Shown: positions 55,233-64,000 of the stretch, one piece after another
How the letters are laid out: each line of letters opens with the position of its first letter
How positions within the stretch are numbered: the first letter of the stretch is position 1
DNA from: an uncultured Flavobacteriaceae bacterium
GTDB taxonomy: Bacteria; Bacteroidota; Bacteroidia; Flavobacteriales; Flavobacteriaceae
Assembly: GCA_938010765.1 (NCBI GenBank)
Contig: CALLVX010000052.1
Coordinates: 1 to 64,000 of the forward strand
Direction: 5' to 3'
DNA: 64,000 bases
The notes under the pieces: generated by a model
Told to the model about the DNA's origin: nothing
What the model saw: the letters and a program-made list of their open reading frames with translations, nothing else
The model's database searches: none
Program-made: the position numbers and the translations under genes

Positions 55233-55374
55233 TAAATAATTGTAATAGACCACGTTCCGTTTCATTAATTACCACAAATTACTTGTTTTCTAGACGACGG
55301 TAAAAAAAAAGACCAATTTGTCGTCTTTAACTATCTTTTGAGGTAGTATTTCAAGTAGATGGTAAATTAATAAT

Positions 55375-55382
55375 TAGATTTG
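55375..55382 (+). promoter_or_regulatory. -7 promoter element of the VTC operon
   Basis: Perfect TAGATTTG, 24 bp ahead of the start at 55406. Confidence 0.5.
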
Positions 55383-55405
55383 CGCTAATTCAAAGTTAAC
55401 CAGTA

Positions 55406-56176
55406 ATGTCTCAAGACGTTTCAAACCCCGATGACATCGACAAAATAGTAGCGGCATTCACCCCTATCTATCTTGAGGAGATGAATGGGGTCTCTTTAAT
55501 GGATCGTGTGGATACGAAGTTTATTTTTAATAGGAATGAATTGAGTAAGATTCTCATAAATGGGTTCGGCGACTATAAAATTTTGGAAATTGATGGCCTT
55601 AGGATAATGGGCTACAAAAACCAGTACTTCGACACTAAAAACAAACAGTTTTATATTGATCACCACAATGGAAAGAAAGGCCGAACCAAAGTAAGGGTGC
55701 GTGAATATATAAATTCTGGCCTTTCTTTTTTAGAAGTAAAACGGAAAAACAATAAAGGGCGTACTCGAAAAACACGCATACGTATTCCTGAATTTCAAAC
55801 AAAGCTTTCAAAAGAAAATCTCGGTTTTGTAAACAATCTGGTGCCTAAACAAGAGGAACTGTTTCCCATACTGCAGAACAGCTTTAATCGCATCACTTTG
55901 GTGAATCAACATACCCTCGAGCGCGTAACTTTCGATACCGATTTGTATTTTGATAACCACCAAAATACTATGGCTTTCAACCAATTGGTGATTGCGGAAG
56001 TGAAACAAGCCTCTTTTAATCGCAGCACTCCTATTTTTGAACTTTTAAGAGCCAATAGAATTACTCCATACCGTATCAGCAAATATTGTATCGGAGCAAC
56101 AAGTCTTTATAATGACCTTAAAGGCAACGCCTTTAAAGAAAAACTTTTGAGAATTAATAAAATAACAGCTGCCTAA
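55406..56176 (+). CDS. VTC-domain polyphosphate polymerase
   Basis: 256 residues of the VTC/CYTH-type tunnel fold. It shows MDRVDTKFIFNRNEL (about 32-46), KNQYFDTKNKQFY, RTKVRVREYINSGLSFLEVKRK (about 95-116) and TFDTDLYF, with the basic and acidic residues lining the active tunnel. It makes polyphosphate from ATP at the inner membrane. The stop TAA shares its last base with the ATG of the DUF4956 gene. Confidence 0.88.
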   Translation: MSQDVSNPDDIDKIVAAFTPIYLEEMNGVSLMDRVDTKFIFNRNELSKILINGFGDYKILEIDGLRIMGYKNQYFDTKNKQFYIDHHNGKKGRTKVRVREYINSGLSFLEVKRKNNKGRTRKTRIRIPEFQTKLSKENLGFVNNLVPKQEELFPILQNSFNRITLVNQHTLERVTFDTDLYFDNHQNTMAFNQLVIAEVKQASFNRSTPIFELLRANRITPYRISKYCIGATSLYNDLKGNAFKEKLLRINKITAA

Positions 56177-56793
56177 TGGAATTTTTAGAAATCCCCCTGT
56201 ATGATAATGATTTATTGAAGATGTTGTTCCGTTTCTGCATCAACACCTTTTTTCTGACGATTATCATTCGTTTTTTATACTATCCAACAACAGAACGAAA
56301 AGACTATCTGTTTACATATTACCTCATAAGTATTATTGTATTCTTTATCTGTTTTACGTTAAAGAAGTATGAAATCAACATGGGAATGGCATTAGGTTTG
56401 TTTGCCATTTTCGGTATTATACGATATCGTACCGATCCGATTGGAATCAAAGAAATGACTTATTTGTTTGTTGTAATTGGTATTTCGGTTATTAACTCTT
56501 TAGCCAATAAAAAATTAAGCTATGCCGAAATCATCTTGGGTAATTTGTTGGTAGTAGGGGCAATAACAATTATTGAACGTTTTTGGTTGCTTAAAAATGA
56601 GGTAAGCAAAGAGATAGTATATGAAAAGATTGAGAATATAAGGCCTGAAAAGTATGAACAATTAAAAGCCGATTTAGAGGAAAGGACGGGTATCGACATC
56701 AACAGAATTCGAATTGGGGACATTGATTTTTTGAAGGATACCGCCTCCGTTACGATCTATTATTATGGTGAAAAATCGAAACTAAAGAAATAA
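56176..56793 (+). CDS. DUF4956 membrane protein of the VTC operon
   Basis: 205 residues. Several hydrophobic segments (about 15-32, 42-58, 68-82, 95-135) are followed by a cytosolic domain. GMALGLFAIFGIIRYRTDPI (about 75-94) is the family hallmark. DUF4956 and VTC genes are commonly paired; the membrane protein may form the polyphosphate exit channel. Confidence 0.85.
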   Translation: MEFLEIPLYDNDLLKMLFRFCINTFFLTIIIRFLYYPTTERKDYLFTYYLISIIVFFICFTLKKYEINMGMALGLFAIFGIIRYRTDPIGIKEMTYLFVVIGISVINSLANKKLSYAEIILGNLLVVGAITIIERFWLLKNEVSKEIVYEKIENIRPEKYEQLKADLEERTGIDINRIRIGDIDFLKDTASVTIYYYGEKSKLKK

Positions 56794-56799
56794 GGCATT

Positions 56800-57474
56800 A
56801 TGAAGAACATAGATAAGGTCTTAGTACGATGCTTTTTGTTGTTTTTTATAACGGTCGTGCAAGGCCAAAGTAAAGATTTTTTAAGTTGGAATTCATTAGA
56901 ATTGGGGTACGAACCTTCCAAAAATTGGGATTTTACACTATTAGGACAACTGCGTCTAAAGAACGATGTTTCTACAATTGATGAGTACTTTGGACAATTT
57001 CAGGTAAACCGTCGCTTGGCCAAAGGTCTCAAATTGGGAGTAGGCTTCCGATATACTTTCGAGAAAGATGATCAAGGCAAGGTCCAAGGAATCGAAAATC
57101 ATTTTCGATATCATATTGATTTACGCTACCGGAACAAATTAAATGATTTCACATTGCGCTACCGCATTCGTTACCAAAACAAAAACGAACTTGGTGTCGA
57201 TGACGAGGCAAATAAATTTTTACGGTTCAAGGCCGGGGTAGAATACAACATAAAAGGGTGGAAATTGGATCCTAAATTAGATGGAGAATTATTCAATCGA
57301 TTACAATCGAACGAAGAACGTACCGATCGTTTTCGCATAACCCTTGGAACCGGTTACAAAATCAAAAAGGCCGGGGAAATAAGCGGTTTCTATAGGGTTC
57401 AGAGTAGTTTTAACGATGTGGCTAGGGAAACCAGATTTATATTTGGCCTTAAATATAGCTATACTATTAAGTAA
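56800..57474 (+). CDS. DUF2490-type outer-membrane barrel protein
   Basis: 224 residues. A signal peptide (FLLFFITVVQGQ) is followed by alternating strands such as NWDFTLLGQLRLKND, LGVGFRYTFEKD and HFRYHIDLRYRNK, ending LKYSYTIK, typical of a small beta barrel. Six bases after DUF4956, so in the same operon; it may handle the product at the outer membrane. Confidence 0.75.
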   Translation: MKNIDKVLVRCFLLFFITVVQGQSKDFLSWNSLELGYEPSKNWDFTLLGQLRLKNDVSTIDEYFGQFQVNRRLAKGLKLGVGFRYTFEKDDQGKVQGIENHFRYHIDLRYRNKLNDFTLRYRIRYQNKNELGVDDEANKFLRFKAGVEYNIKGWKLDPKLDGELFNRLQSNEERTDRFRITLGTGYKIKKAGEISGFYRVQSSFNDVARETRFIFGLKYSYTIK

Positions 57475-57593
57475 ATAATCCTTTCTTCTCCAATTACTTA
57501 CCATACAACGAAAAAGCGCGTTAAAGAAGATTGCTCCCACACTAAAGTTGGTCACTACTCGTTTTAGCTATCAAAACCAATAAAAAGTTACCT

Positions 57594-58388
57594 ATGCAAA
57601 GTTTAGCAGCCAATACACAACGTCTATTAACATTATGTCTTATTTCGATGCTTGTTTTTTCATGCAGTAAAGATGCAGAAAACCCAGTAGATCTTGATGG
57701 TTCGTTCTCAAAAACCGAAGTAAAAACGGTATTAGAGATTGATCAGGTTTCCGGTGTTACCGATCAACTCGTTAATGAGATATTTCAAGCAGGAGACTCG
57801 GCAAAGAATTTGAATATAACAGATTGTCATCAAGCAAGTTATACTGATACTGGCTTCAAAATGACCTTTGAAAACTGTAGCGTAGATGGTAGTGAAAATT
57901 TGAACGGTACCATTACGGCATTATATGAAATTGGTATGAACACTTCCAACGTAGTAGTGAGCTTTACCAATTTAATGGTAGGCGATATCACTATCAACGG
58001 TACAAGAACCTTTTCGTTCTCAACAGAGGATACAGAGAGTATCACCTTTGGTATCACCAGCGATTTAGTAATTACAATGGGCGATGGTTCGGTCATCAAG
58101 GAAAAAGGGAATAAAGTGGTCGGAATCGTATTCGATGGTAGTTTTGAAAACGGAGCGATAACCTTGGACGGACAATGGACGGTAGAGGCAGAAGGGAATA
58201 CCTATGTGGTGAATATTACCTCCTTATTGGAAACATCTTTTAATTGTGAGTACGTATCAAAAGGAAGTATGACATTGGCTAAAAATGGGTTACAGGTTTC
58301 CGTTGACTTCGGAGATGGTACCTGCGATGATCTCGCTACCTTGACCTACCCTGACGGCACAACAGAGGATTACTCCTTGAAAGATTAA
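57594..58388 (+). CDS. Lipoprotein, unknown
   Basis: 264 residues with lipobox LVFSCS. Beta-rich, with repeated strand-loop pairs (MTFENCSVDGSENLNGTIT, ITINGTRTFSF, VEAEGNTYVVNITSLLET) and two Cys pairs. It follows the VTC operon after 119 bp and may be coexpressed, but no family is recognised. Confidence 0.65.
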   Translation: MQSLAANTQRLLTLCLISMLVFSCSKDAENPVDLDGSFSKTEVKTVLEIDQVSGVTDQLVNEIFQAGDSAKNLNITDCHQASYTDTGFKMTFENCSVDGSENLNGTITALYEIGMNTSNVVVSFTNLMVGDITINGTRTFSFSTEDTESITFGITSDLVITMGDGSVIKEKGNKVVGIVFDGSFENGAITLDGQWTVEAEGNTYVVNITSLLETSFNCEYVSKGSMTLAKNGLQVSVDFGDGTCDDLATLTYPDGTTEDYSLKD

Positions 58389-58531
58389 TATACAATACAA
58401 TAATTTACAAGGCCCTGTCCGATTTCGGATAGGGTTTTCTGTTTTCAATAGTCTGTACTAGTCAGCAGTATACAAGCTGGTTTTTTGTACATTGGGAGAA
58501 CAAATCAGCCGCGTGCTCAATTTTTCCAACA

Positions 58532-60421
58532 ATGAAAAAAAGTAACCATTTTAAGTACTCCTTTCTGTTCGTAGCAGTTTTCCTTTCCTTTATAGTACAA
58601 GCCCAAAAAGACATCTTTGAAGAATTGGAAGAGATTGCCATTGTAGATCAAAAGATAATGGTGCCGATGAGAGATGGTATCCGTTTGGCTACGGATGTTT
58701 ATAGACCCAAAGCAGCAGGTAAAGTACCGATTATCTTTTCTCGTACCCCTTATAATTTTAATTCTTGGAGCGATGGGGAACAACGAACAAGAACGGCCCA
58801 AACTGCCTTAAAAATGATAAAAAGAGGATACGCCTATGTGGTACAAAATGAGCGTGGCCGTTACTATTCAGAAGGCGAATGGGATATTTTAGGCGTGCCG
58901 TTGACCGATGGGTACGATTCCTTTTCTTGGATGAAAGACCAAACGTGGTCTAACGGTAAAATTGGAACATTGGGATGCTCTTCTACTGCTGAATGGCAAA
59001 TGGCCGTCGCCGCATTGGATCACCCTTCGCATGCAGCAATGGTGCCTCAAGGTTTTGGTGCGGGCGTAGGTCGGGTAGGTGAATTTTATGAACAAGGCAA
59101 TTGGTATCGCGGAGGTGCGGAACAGTTATTGTTCTTTTCATGGTTATATGGCGTGGAACACGATAAGTTTAAACCGCGAATCCCTGCTGGGGCCACGCAA
59201 GAAGATTTGATTCGTATTTCACGTTTTTATGATTTGGCACCTGAAAACCCTAAAATAGATATGAAAGAGGCCCTTGCACACCTGCCGTTGCAAGATGTTT
59301 TGCAGAATATTCATGAGAAAAGAGAAATTTTTGACAAGATGGTGGTGCGCAAACCGAATGATACGGATTGGTACAAGGGAGGCCTCTACCACGACAATAT
59401 GGAAATCGGCGTACCTAGTTTCTGGTTTGCCTCTTGGTATGATGTTTCTATTAGCCCGAACATTGCTCTTTTCAACCATCTACGCGCCAACACAAAAGAT
59501 ACTGAAATTAGGGATAATCAGTATTTGGTTATTGCTCCCGTACTGCATTGTTCCTATACCAGGGCTACGGAGAATACCATCGTTGGGGAACGCAGTGTTG
59601 GTGATGCCCGCCTAGACTACGATACCCAAATTTTCGCTTGGTTCGACTTCTGGTTGAAGGGGTCGGCGAATGAATTTAAGGAAAAAACGCCAAGGGTCCA
59701 GTATTATACCATGGGTAGCAATAAATGGCAATCGGCGGAGGAGTGGCCTCCAAAAAAAGTGAAAATGACTACTTTTTACCTCAATAGCAAAGGGAATGCA
59801 AATAGTTTATACGGTGACGGAAGTTTGAGTACTGCCAAACCGGGCAAGGAAAGCACGCCAGATAGTTTTCATTACGACCCTATGAATCCGGTTCCGTCAT
59901 ACGGCGGTAATGTCTGCTGTACAGGAAACGCAATCAAAGGCGGGGCTTTTGACCAACAACAGATGGAAACTCGAAACGATATTCTCGTATTTACCACAGA
60001 ACCTTTGAAGAAAGGAGTAGAACTAAGTGGTTTTATCGAGTCAACGCTCTATGTTTCCTCAGATGCAAAAGATACCGATTTTACAATCAAGTTAATCGAT
60101 GTATACCCAGACGGGCGCGCCTATAACCTAGATGAAACCATTCAAAGGGCAAGATACCGTGAAGGCTATGACAAAGAGGTGTTTATGGAGAAAGGTAAAG
60201 TATACAAGCTAGATCTGACTCCCATGGCTACAAGTAACTATTTTGAAAAAGGCCATCGGATCAGAATCGAAATAAGCAGTAGTAATTTCCCAAGATTCTC
60301 AAGAAACTTGAATACAGGAGGCAACAACTATGATGAAAAAGAGGGAGTTATAGCCAGGAATACCATACACCATTCCAATACGTATCTCTCACAAATTAGA
60401 GTACCATTAATAACCGATTAA
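58532..60421 (+). CDS. CocE/NonD-family hydrolase (S15/X-Pro dipeptidyl-peptidase-like)
   Basis: 629 residues. A signal peptide ends near VQAQ (about 24). The alpha/beta hydrolase core starts [19 protein letters not shown] (about 41-59); the nucleophile is in [12 protein letters not shown] (about 148-159), the acid near [11 protein letters not shown] and the His in APVLHCSY. The C-terminal jelly roll (about 450-629) is typical of PepX/CocE. It acts in the periplasm on an acyl or peptide substrate. Confidence 0.85.
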   Translation: MKKSNHFKYSFLFVAVFLSFIVQAQKDIFEELEEIAIVDQKIMVPMRDGIRLATDVYRPKAAGKVPIIFSRTPYNFNSWSDGEQRTRTAQTALKMIKRGYAYVVQNERGRYYSEGEWDILGVPLTDGYDSFSWMKDQTWSNGKIGTLGCSSTAEWQMAVAALDHPSHAAMVPQGFGAGVGRVGEFYEQGNWYRGGAEQLLFFSWLYGVEHDKFKPRIPAGATQEDLIRISRFYDLAPENPKIDMKEALAHLPLQDVLQNIHEKREIFDKMVVRKPNDTDWYKGGLYHDNMEIGVPSFWFASWYDVSISPNIALFNHLRANTKDTEIRDNQYLVIAPVLHCSYTRATENTIVGERSVGDARLDYDTQIFAWFDFWLKGSANEFKEKTPRVQYYTMGSNKWQSAEEWPPKKVKMTTFYLNSKGNANSLYGDGSLSTAKPGKESTPDSFHYDPMNPVPSYGGNVCCTGNAIKGGAFDQQQMETRNDILVFTTEPLKKGVELSGFIESTLYVSSDAKDTDFTIKLIDVYPDGRAYNLDETIQRARYREGYDKEVFMEKGKVYKLDLTPMATSNYFEKGHRIRIEISSSNFPRFSRNLNTGGNNYDEKEGVIARNTIHHSNTYLSQIRVPLITD

Positions 60422-60496
60422 AGCGGTGTATATATTAGTGCAGAAATCCCAATCTACTCTTGAAAGACTAGTTCCAAATTGGGAAGTACAAAGAAA

Positions 60497-60521
60497 AAGG
60501 GTACACCAGTGGTGTACCCTT
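60497..60521 (+). terminator. Terminator after the CocE-like gene
   Basis: Perfect stem AAGGGTACACC (60497-60507) with its complement at 60511-60521, loop AGT; a weak T-rich tail follows. It lies directly before the IS left end. Confidence 0.6.
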
Positions 60522-60535
60522 GTAATTTTAATAAT

Positions 60536-61447
60536 GAAGTGATTTAGACTTTTTTTGGATCGAAAGATAGGGCTACGGACATTTGTGTCGCTGAACATAA
60601 ATACCTTAGCCCATGTACAAAGTACTTGACAAAGATACTATAGAAATGGAAATAGTCCCATACATACCGCTTCCCAAGCGGGGCTTTGCCCCAAGGGTAC
60701 CGTTATCGGAAATCGTCAACGCGGTGCTTTACAAGATGAAGACCGGTGTTCAATGGGAGTACCTACCGGTCGCCTCGCTGTTCTCCAGGGATCCACTGGG
60801 CTGGCAGGGCGTCTATTACCATTTCAGGAAATGGTGCCTGTCGGGGACCTTTTACGAATGCTGGACGGGCATACTGGAAGAGTACCGGGACAGGCTCGAC
60901 CTCTCCAGTGTCGACCTTGACGGGAGCCATACCCCTTGCAAACGCGGTGGCGAGGCCGTGGAATACCAAGGGCGCAAGAGGGCGAAGACCACCAACGCAC
61001 TCTACCTGACCGACCGTCAGGGGCTGCCCTTGGCCATGTCGGAACCCGTTGCGGGCAACCATAACGACCTCTACGACATCGAGGTGCAGTTCGAGGTGGT
61101 CACCGCCACGCTCGACCAAGCGGACATCGCGACGGACGGTCTGTTCCTGAACGCGGATGCAGGATTCGATTCCAAGGATTTCAGGGCGGCATGTTCGGCA
61201 AAGAAGATCAATGCCAACATCTGTTTCAACAAGCGAAACGGGAGCGCGGACGATAGGGACGAATATTTCGACCAAGACCTTTACGATGAAAGATATGCCG
61301 TTGAAAGGACAAATGCGTGGATGGACAGCTTCCGGTCACTGCTCAACAGATTCGATACCACCATCGCAAGCTGGAAAGGTTTCAACTACCTGTCATTCAT
61401 AGTCTTGGCCTTGAGAAAATTCAAAATGAAAAAGTCTAAATGAGTTC
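60536..61447 (+). mobile_element. IS5-family insertion sequence
   Basis: 912 bp with inverted ends GAAGTGATTTAGACTTTTT (60536-60554) and, on the right, the complement of GAACTCATTTAGACTTTTT (61429-61447), 17 of 19 matching. AAT flanks both sides (60533-60535, 61448-61450), a likely target duplication. A narrower reading (ends at TTTAGAC, duplication TGA) is possible, but the related MITE supports this one. One transposase fills the element, and the coding sequence is clearly more GC-rich than the window. Confidence 0.8.
60613..61443 (+). CDS. IS5-family DDE transposase
   Basis: 276 residues. Helix-turn-helix-type N-domain (IVNAVLYKMKTGVQWEYLPV, 36-55) and a DDE core: VDLDGSHT (first D, about 100), FLNADAGFDS (second D) and AVERTNAWMDSF with the catalytic Glu (about 238). 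It is GC-rich in third positions, unlike its neighbours, indicating recent arrival. The length looks complete and the frame is intact, so it could be active. Confidence 0.93.
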   Translation: MYKVLDKDTIEMEIVPYIPLPKRGFAPRVPLSEIVNAVLYKMKTGVQWEYLPVASLFSRDPLGWQGVYYHFRKWCLSGTFYECWTGILEEYRDRLDLSSVDLDGSHTPCKRGGEAVEYQGRKRAKTTNALYLTDRQGLPLAMSEPVAGNHNDLYDIEVQFEVVTATLDQADIATDGLFLNADAGFDSKDFRAACSAKKINANICFNKRNGSADDRDEYFDQDLYDERYAVERTNAWMDSFRSLLNRFDTTIASWKGFNYLSFIVLALRKFKMKKSK

Positions 61448-61493
61448 AATGAATCTTTTCTAGATTTATCGATAATTCCTTTTAAACCTACAA

Positions 61494-61607
61494 TTAGCGG
61501 TTGAAATTCCGATACTGGGCCCATTGTGCCCTTTTGCTATTTCTAAAAGTAGAGAAATACTGCCCAGATCTAGACTCTGTTGCTGTTTTTGTGCTGGATG
61601 CTTTCAT
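61494..61607 (-). CDS. Microprotein B2 (37 aa), unknown function
   Basis: ATG 61607 to TAA 61494. The product starts MKASSTKTATESRSGQYFST and ends AQWAQYRNFNR; it is basic, Ser/Thr/Arg-rich, without signal peptide or membrane segment. It is one of two copies, 37 of 38 codons identical in amino acid to B1 upstream on the same strand. Five base differences: four are synonymous (in TAT/TAC, CGG/AGA, TCT/TCA codons), one changes Thr to Ile. This argues for selection on the protein. The family is unrecognised. Confidence 0.65.
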   Translation of the reverse strand: MKASSTKTATESRSGQYFSTFRNSKRAQWAQYRNFNR

Positions 61608-61675
61608 GTTGTTCGTTTTTAGATTGATGAAGATTGATGATTGATGATGATTGATGAATGTCTATAGGCCCGTGA

Positions 61676-61789
61676 TTAGCGGTTGAAATTTCTGTACTGG
61701 GCCCATTGTGCCCTTTTGCTATTTCTAAAAGTAGAGAAATACTGCCCTGATCTAGACTCTGTTGCTATTTTTGTGCTGGATGCTTTCAT
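61676..61789 (-). CDS. Microprotein B1 (37 aa), paralogue of B2
   Basis: ATG 61789 to TAA 61676; identical to B2 except Ile at residue 8 (MKASSTKIATES). It is the upstream member of the pair on the minus strand, with B2 68 bp beyond its stop. A Gln/Trp/Tyr/Arg-rich C-terminus could contact RNA or membrane lipid, by inference only. No promoter matching the Bacteroidota consensus is clear upstream. Confidence 0.65.
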   Translation of the reverse strand: MKASSTKIATESRSGQYFSTFRNSKRAQWAQYRNFNR

Positions 61790-62221
61790 TCCGATTAGAT
61801 TTTAGAGATTCGTACGTTTTCTATTTTTTGACTATGAAATCGGTCTGTGTTCCAACCGAATCCTATTCTGAAATATATTTTGGGACGTTGTAAATGTGGA
61901 TGTAAAGTTCTCATGATATAGTTGTTTATAAATGACTTACACTTAATAGACGATAGATGTTTAAAATTGTTACAGTACTATGCATAAAAAGGTACTATTT
62001 TGTTTTCGAAAACCTTGAAACGGTCCAAAGCAGAGGAGGTACGCTGTCTTAAAATTCTGATTTTTAGATTTTTATGATTTAAAACTTTGTAAATGTTAAA
62101 ATTGCATATTTAGGCGAAATAACATTGAAAAGCCGATGGTAGTTGGTCGATTTTAATCTCTTTAAAAGAATAAATAGGTGCTAAAACCGTTTAAACCATT
62201 TAAATACTTAATATAGTCTCA
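61790..62221. other. Intergenic region, 432 bp
   Basis: AT-rich, no supported gene or repeat; it must contain the promoters of the B microprotein pair (minus) and of the zinc-motif lipoprotein (plus), though no convincing consensus is seen. Confidence 0.5.
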
Positions 62222-63364
62222 ATGAAAATTTCTCTCTTTAAAGTAAGACATATATCCTTTTATAGTATCTGGTTGTTTTCGTTCTTAATACTAACCGCAT
62301 GCAGTACAGATGCGACTGAGGAAGAGCTGATTCCAGATTCGGAAATGAGCGATGACCCTATTGCCGGGGACGATAAAGAAGATAATAAGGAAGACGGGCA
62401 GGACGAACCCGATACACCTACAACCGGAGCCGTAACTTTTGAGAACGGGTTTACACTAAATGAATCAAGGGCGCTCACCAATTTGGTCCTTTCCGATCAG
62501 GAATATTCCAATTTCATTTCTGGAGAAGGAGATTTAAAAATGGTTTCTCAAAAGGCATATCAATACATGAAAGATGATTTTGACTTCATTATCATCCTAT
62601 CTGTAGAGGAGACCCAACCGAATGATTTATTCTACGGAAGAGCTACACCGGTTCAAAATAGTGTACAAGGTTTGGGCAGCGGCACGTTCGACGCAAGTGC
62701 CAGTTATGGTTCTTCAGGACGTTTAAACACCATTATCTATATGCCAAGAGCCGAATATATTCGTAATGGCCCTTTTTTACATGAGATAGCCCATTCATGG
62801 GGTAATAAAGGGTTTATACCCACTACCGTTGGAGGCCATTGGGGGTATGCAAGTACTGCCGGCCAGTTGGGAGGCTTTGATGAGTTGGTCGATTTAGGTA
62901 ATGGTACCTATAGGGCCAGATTAAATGATAGGGACGGTTTTGGAACCTTTGCTAATGGGGGGAACTCCATTCCTTATGGTAATTTAGAATTATACCTTAT
63001 GGGACTTATTGGTCCGGATGCCCTCACGTCCTTACAAGTAGCAGTTAATCCGCAAAAGGGAAGCAGTGCAGGAGAATTTACGGCCGACGCCGTTGAGTTG
63101 TATACGCCTGAAGCACTAATCGCCGAACACGGGGCACGCGTGCCTACTGTAATGAATTCACAAAAAGATTTTACAGCATTGGCGGTGATTATATCCAAAG
63201 AACCTATTAGTGAGGAAAAAATGACTGAAATTACCAACAACCTTGATAATTTTTCCAAACAAGGCAATCCCGATAGTTCTTGGGGAAGTTTAAATAATTT
63301 TTGGATGGCCACCCAAGGAAAAGCAACTTTTAGTTTTGAAGTGCAACAACAGACACTACAATAA
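62222..63364 (+). CDS. Lipoprotein with HExxH zinc-peptidase motif
   Basis: 380 residues. Lipobox LILTAC (about 27), then an acidic Asp/Glu/Lys linker (to about 65). A globular domain has HEIAHSWG (H187-E188-x-x-H191-x-x-G), the HExxHxxG zinc pattern; GGHWG about 15 residues later could give the third ligand. This suggests a surface zinc peptidase, but I do not recognise the family. It is followed by an EamA gene 74 bp later. Confidence 0.7.
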   Translation: MKISLFKVRHISFYSIWLFSFLILTACSTDATEEELIPDSEMSDDPIAGDDKEDNKEDGQDEPDTPTTGAVTFENGFTLNESRALTNLVLSDQEYSNFISGEGDLKMVSQKAYQYMKDDFDFIIILSVEETQPNDLFYGRATPVQNSVQGLGSGTFDASASYGSSGRLNTIIYMPRAEYIRNGPFLHEIAHSWGNKGFIPTTVGGHWGYASTAGQLGGFDELVDLGNGTYRARLNDRDGFGTFANGGNSIPYGNLELYLMGLIGPDALTSLQVAVNPQKGSSAGEFTADAVELYTPEALIAEHGARVPTVMNSQKDFTALAVIISKEPISEEKMTEITNNLDNFSKQGNPDSSWGSLNNFWMATQGKATFSFEVQQQTLQ

Positions 63365-63438
63365 AAAAGAAATAGTTTTCTACACGTTCCGTATCTAGAT
63401 TCGAATGCCTAATATTACGCTGTTTAAATAGCAGTAGT

Positions 63439-64000
63439 ATGGCACGAGTTCGGAACACCACATTAGTTGTATCGGCATTTTTTTCGATTTACGTCATCTG
63501 GGGATCTACATATCTTTTGAATAAGGTCGCCGTTGCCGAACTACCGCCATTTATGTTAGCTTCGATTCGGTTTATATGTGCCGGTCTCCTCATTTTTATC
63601 CTTTGTAAGTTTCTAAAAATACCACTTGCAATTACAAAATTACAATTTCGAAATACGGTAATAGCGGGCTTTTTATTCCTCGCTTTCGGAAATGGTGTGG
63701 TTGTATGGGCCCTTAAATTTGTCGACAGTGGTTTTGCAGCCTTGGAAGTATCTGCCCAGCCTTTGGTAATACTTTTGATGATGCGCCTTTTACAGGGCAA
63801 GAAAATACAACCAATGTCTGTTATCGGGGTAGCTTTAGGAATTGCCGGTATTTATCTACTCGTAAGTCAGAAGCAAATAATTAACCAAGATGGTTCCGTT
63901 TTGGGTATACTGATGATATTTGCCTGTATGCTTAGTTGGGGATATGGGAGTCTATTTGTTGGAAAAGCCGATCTACCACCAAATTTCTTTGTAAATACTG
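63439..64000 (+). CDS. EamA/DMT-type transporter, cut by the window end
   Basis: At least 187 residues from ATG 63439, open to the end of the window. The first EamA domain shows FFSIYVIWGSTYLLNKVAVAEL-type N-terminus, PPFMLASIRF, GVALGIAGIYLLV and the start of the second domain (LSWGYGSLFVGKADL). Members export amino acids or metabolites across the inner membrane. The rest of the gene lies outside. Confidence 0.85.
   Translation, partial: MARVRNTTLVVSAFFSIYVIWGSTYLLNKVAVAELPPFMLASIRFICAGLLIFILCKFLKIPLAITKLQFRNTVIAGFLFLAFGNGVVVWALKFVDSGFAALEVSAQPLVILLMMRLLQGKKIQPMSVIGVALGIAGIYLLVSQKQIINQDGSVLGILMIFACMLSWGYGSLFVGKADLPPNFFVNT

Larger units (their letters stand above)
61493..61789. repeat. 115-bp tandem duplication with GATTGATGA repeats between
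   Basis: Copies at 61493-61607 and 61675-61789, 110 of 115 bases identical, each holding one microprotein gene. The spacer contains repeated GATTGATGA-like units (about 61621-61660). Confidence 0.9.

Noticed and set aside
60543-61440. Narrower IS limits with TGA target duplication, where the duplication gives the transposase stop codon
   Set aside because: The inverted repeat continues outwards to GAAGTGA/GAACTCA, and the MITE with the same ends supports the wider limits with AAT.
61493-61789. 115-bp direct repeats as regulatory or attachment sites
   Set aside because: The differences between copies are nearly all synonymous in one minus-strand frame, which fits coding.

Overview
The window looks like the chromosome of a marine-type member of the Flavobacteriaceae (Bacteroidota). 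The support is a short 287-residue primary-type sigma factor without region 1.1, a type IX secretion C-terminal domain, a TonB receptor paired with a DUF4249 lipoprotein, many SPII lipoproteins, MenB (menaquinone), and Bacteroidota-style -7 promoter motifs (TAnnTTTG). Coding is dense, mostly ATG-started, and moderately AT-rich. The main exception is one GC-rich insertion sequence.

Layout. 1-360: two tandem paralogous microprotein genes and a bidirectional terminator. 358-16900: housekeeping and accessory genes: sigma factor, FAD amine oxidase, GhrA-type reductase, SF2 helicase, glycosyltransferase, MenB, two membrane proteins, a class C beta-lactamase-like hydrolase, a Gfo/Idh/MocA oxidoreductase, and a pirin gene with a premature stop. 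These are followed by a tightly coupled cell-wall cassette (3D-domain lipoprotein, broken membrane gene, amidase, M14 peptidase). 17000-24000: TonB receptor plus DUF4249, a gene-poor stretch with two small membrane ORFs, an OmpA lipoprotein and a VWA lipoprotein.

24158-46131 is a molybdenum-hydroxylase island. It holds a two-subunit Ior-type oxidoreductase with a Tat signal, moaA and moeA, an XdhC protein and a cysteine desulfurase. It then has a complete aerobic CO dehydrogenase locus, coxM-coxS-coxL-coxG-coxD-coxE-coxF, and a MocA-type cofactor cytidylyltransferase. CoxL carries the form I active-site loop AYRCSFR, so the predicted activity is oxidation of CO (possibly trace CO as an energy supplement). 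The neighbouring genes would make, cytidylate, sulfurate and insert the Mo cofactor. A candidate MITE sits just behind coxF, and a 9-copy heptamer repeat abuts the coxE start.

46300-60421: a basic secreted protein, an amidohydrolase, an ECF sigma factor with a membrane partner, an M16 peptidase broken by a frameshift, a GntR regulator with a palindromic operator, a T9SS cargo protein, a polyphosphate-polymerase (VTC) operon and a CocE/NonD hydrolase. 60536-64000: an IS5-type element whose terminal repeats match the MITE, a second pair of tandem paralogous microprotein genes (37 residues), a lipoprotein with a HExxH zinc motif, and the start of an EamA transporter.

Several genes are interrupted. 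Four are missing one or two nucleotides relative to a full-length frame, and pirin has a CAA-to-TAA-type stop. The single-base losses, partly in short homopolymers, could be sequencing or assembly errors or real decay; the sequence alone cannot decide. The best candidates for undescribed biology are the two microprotein families and the IS-related MITE. The cox locus is the most interesting recognised system.
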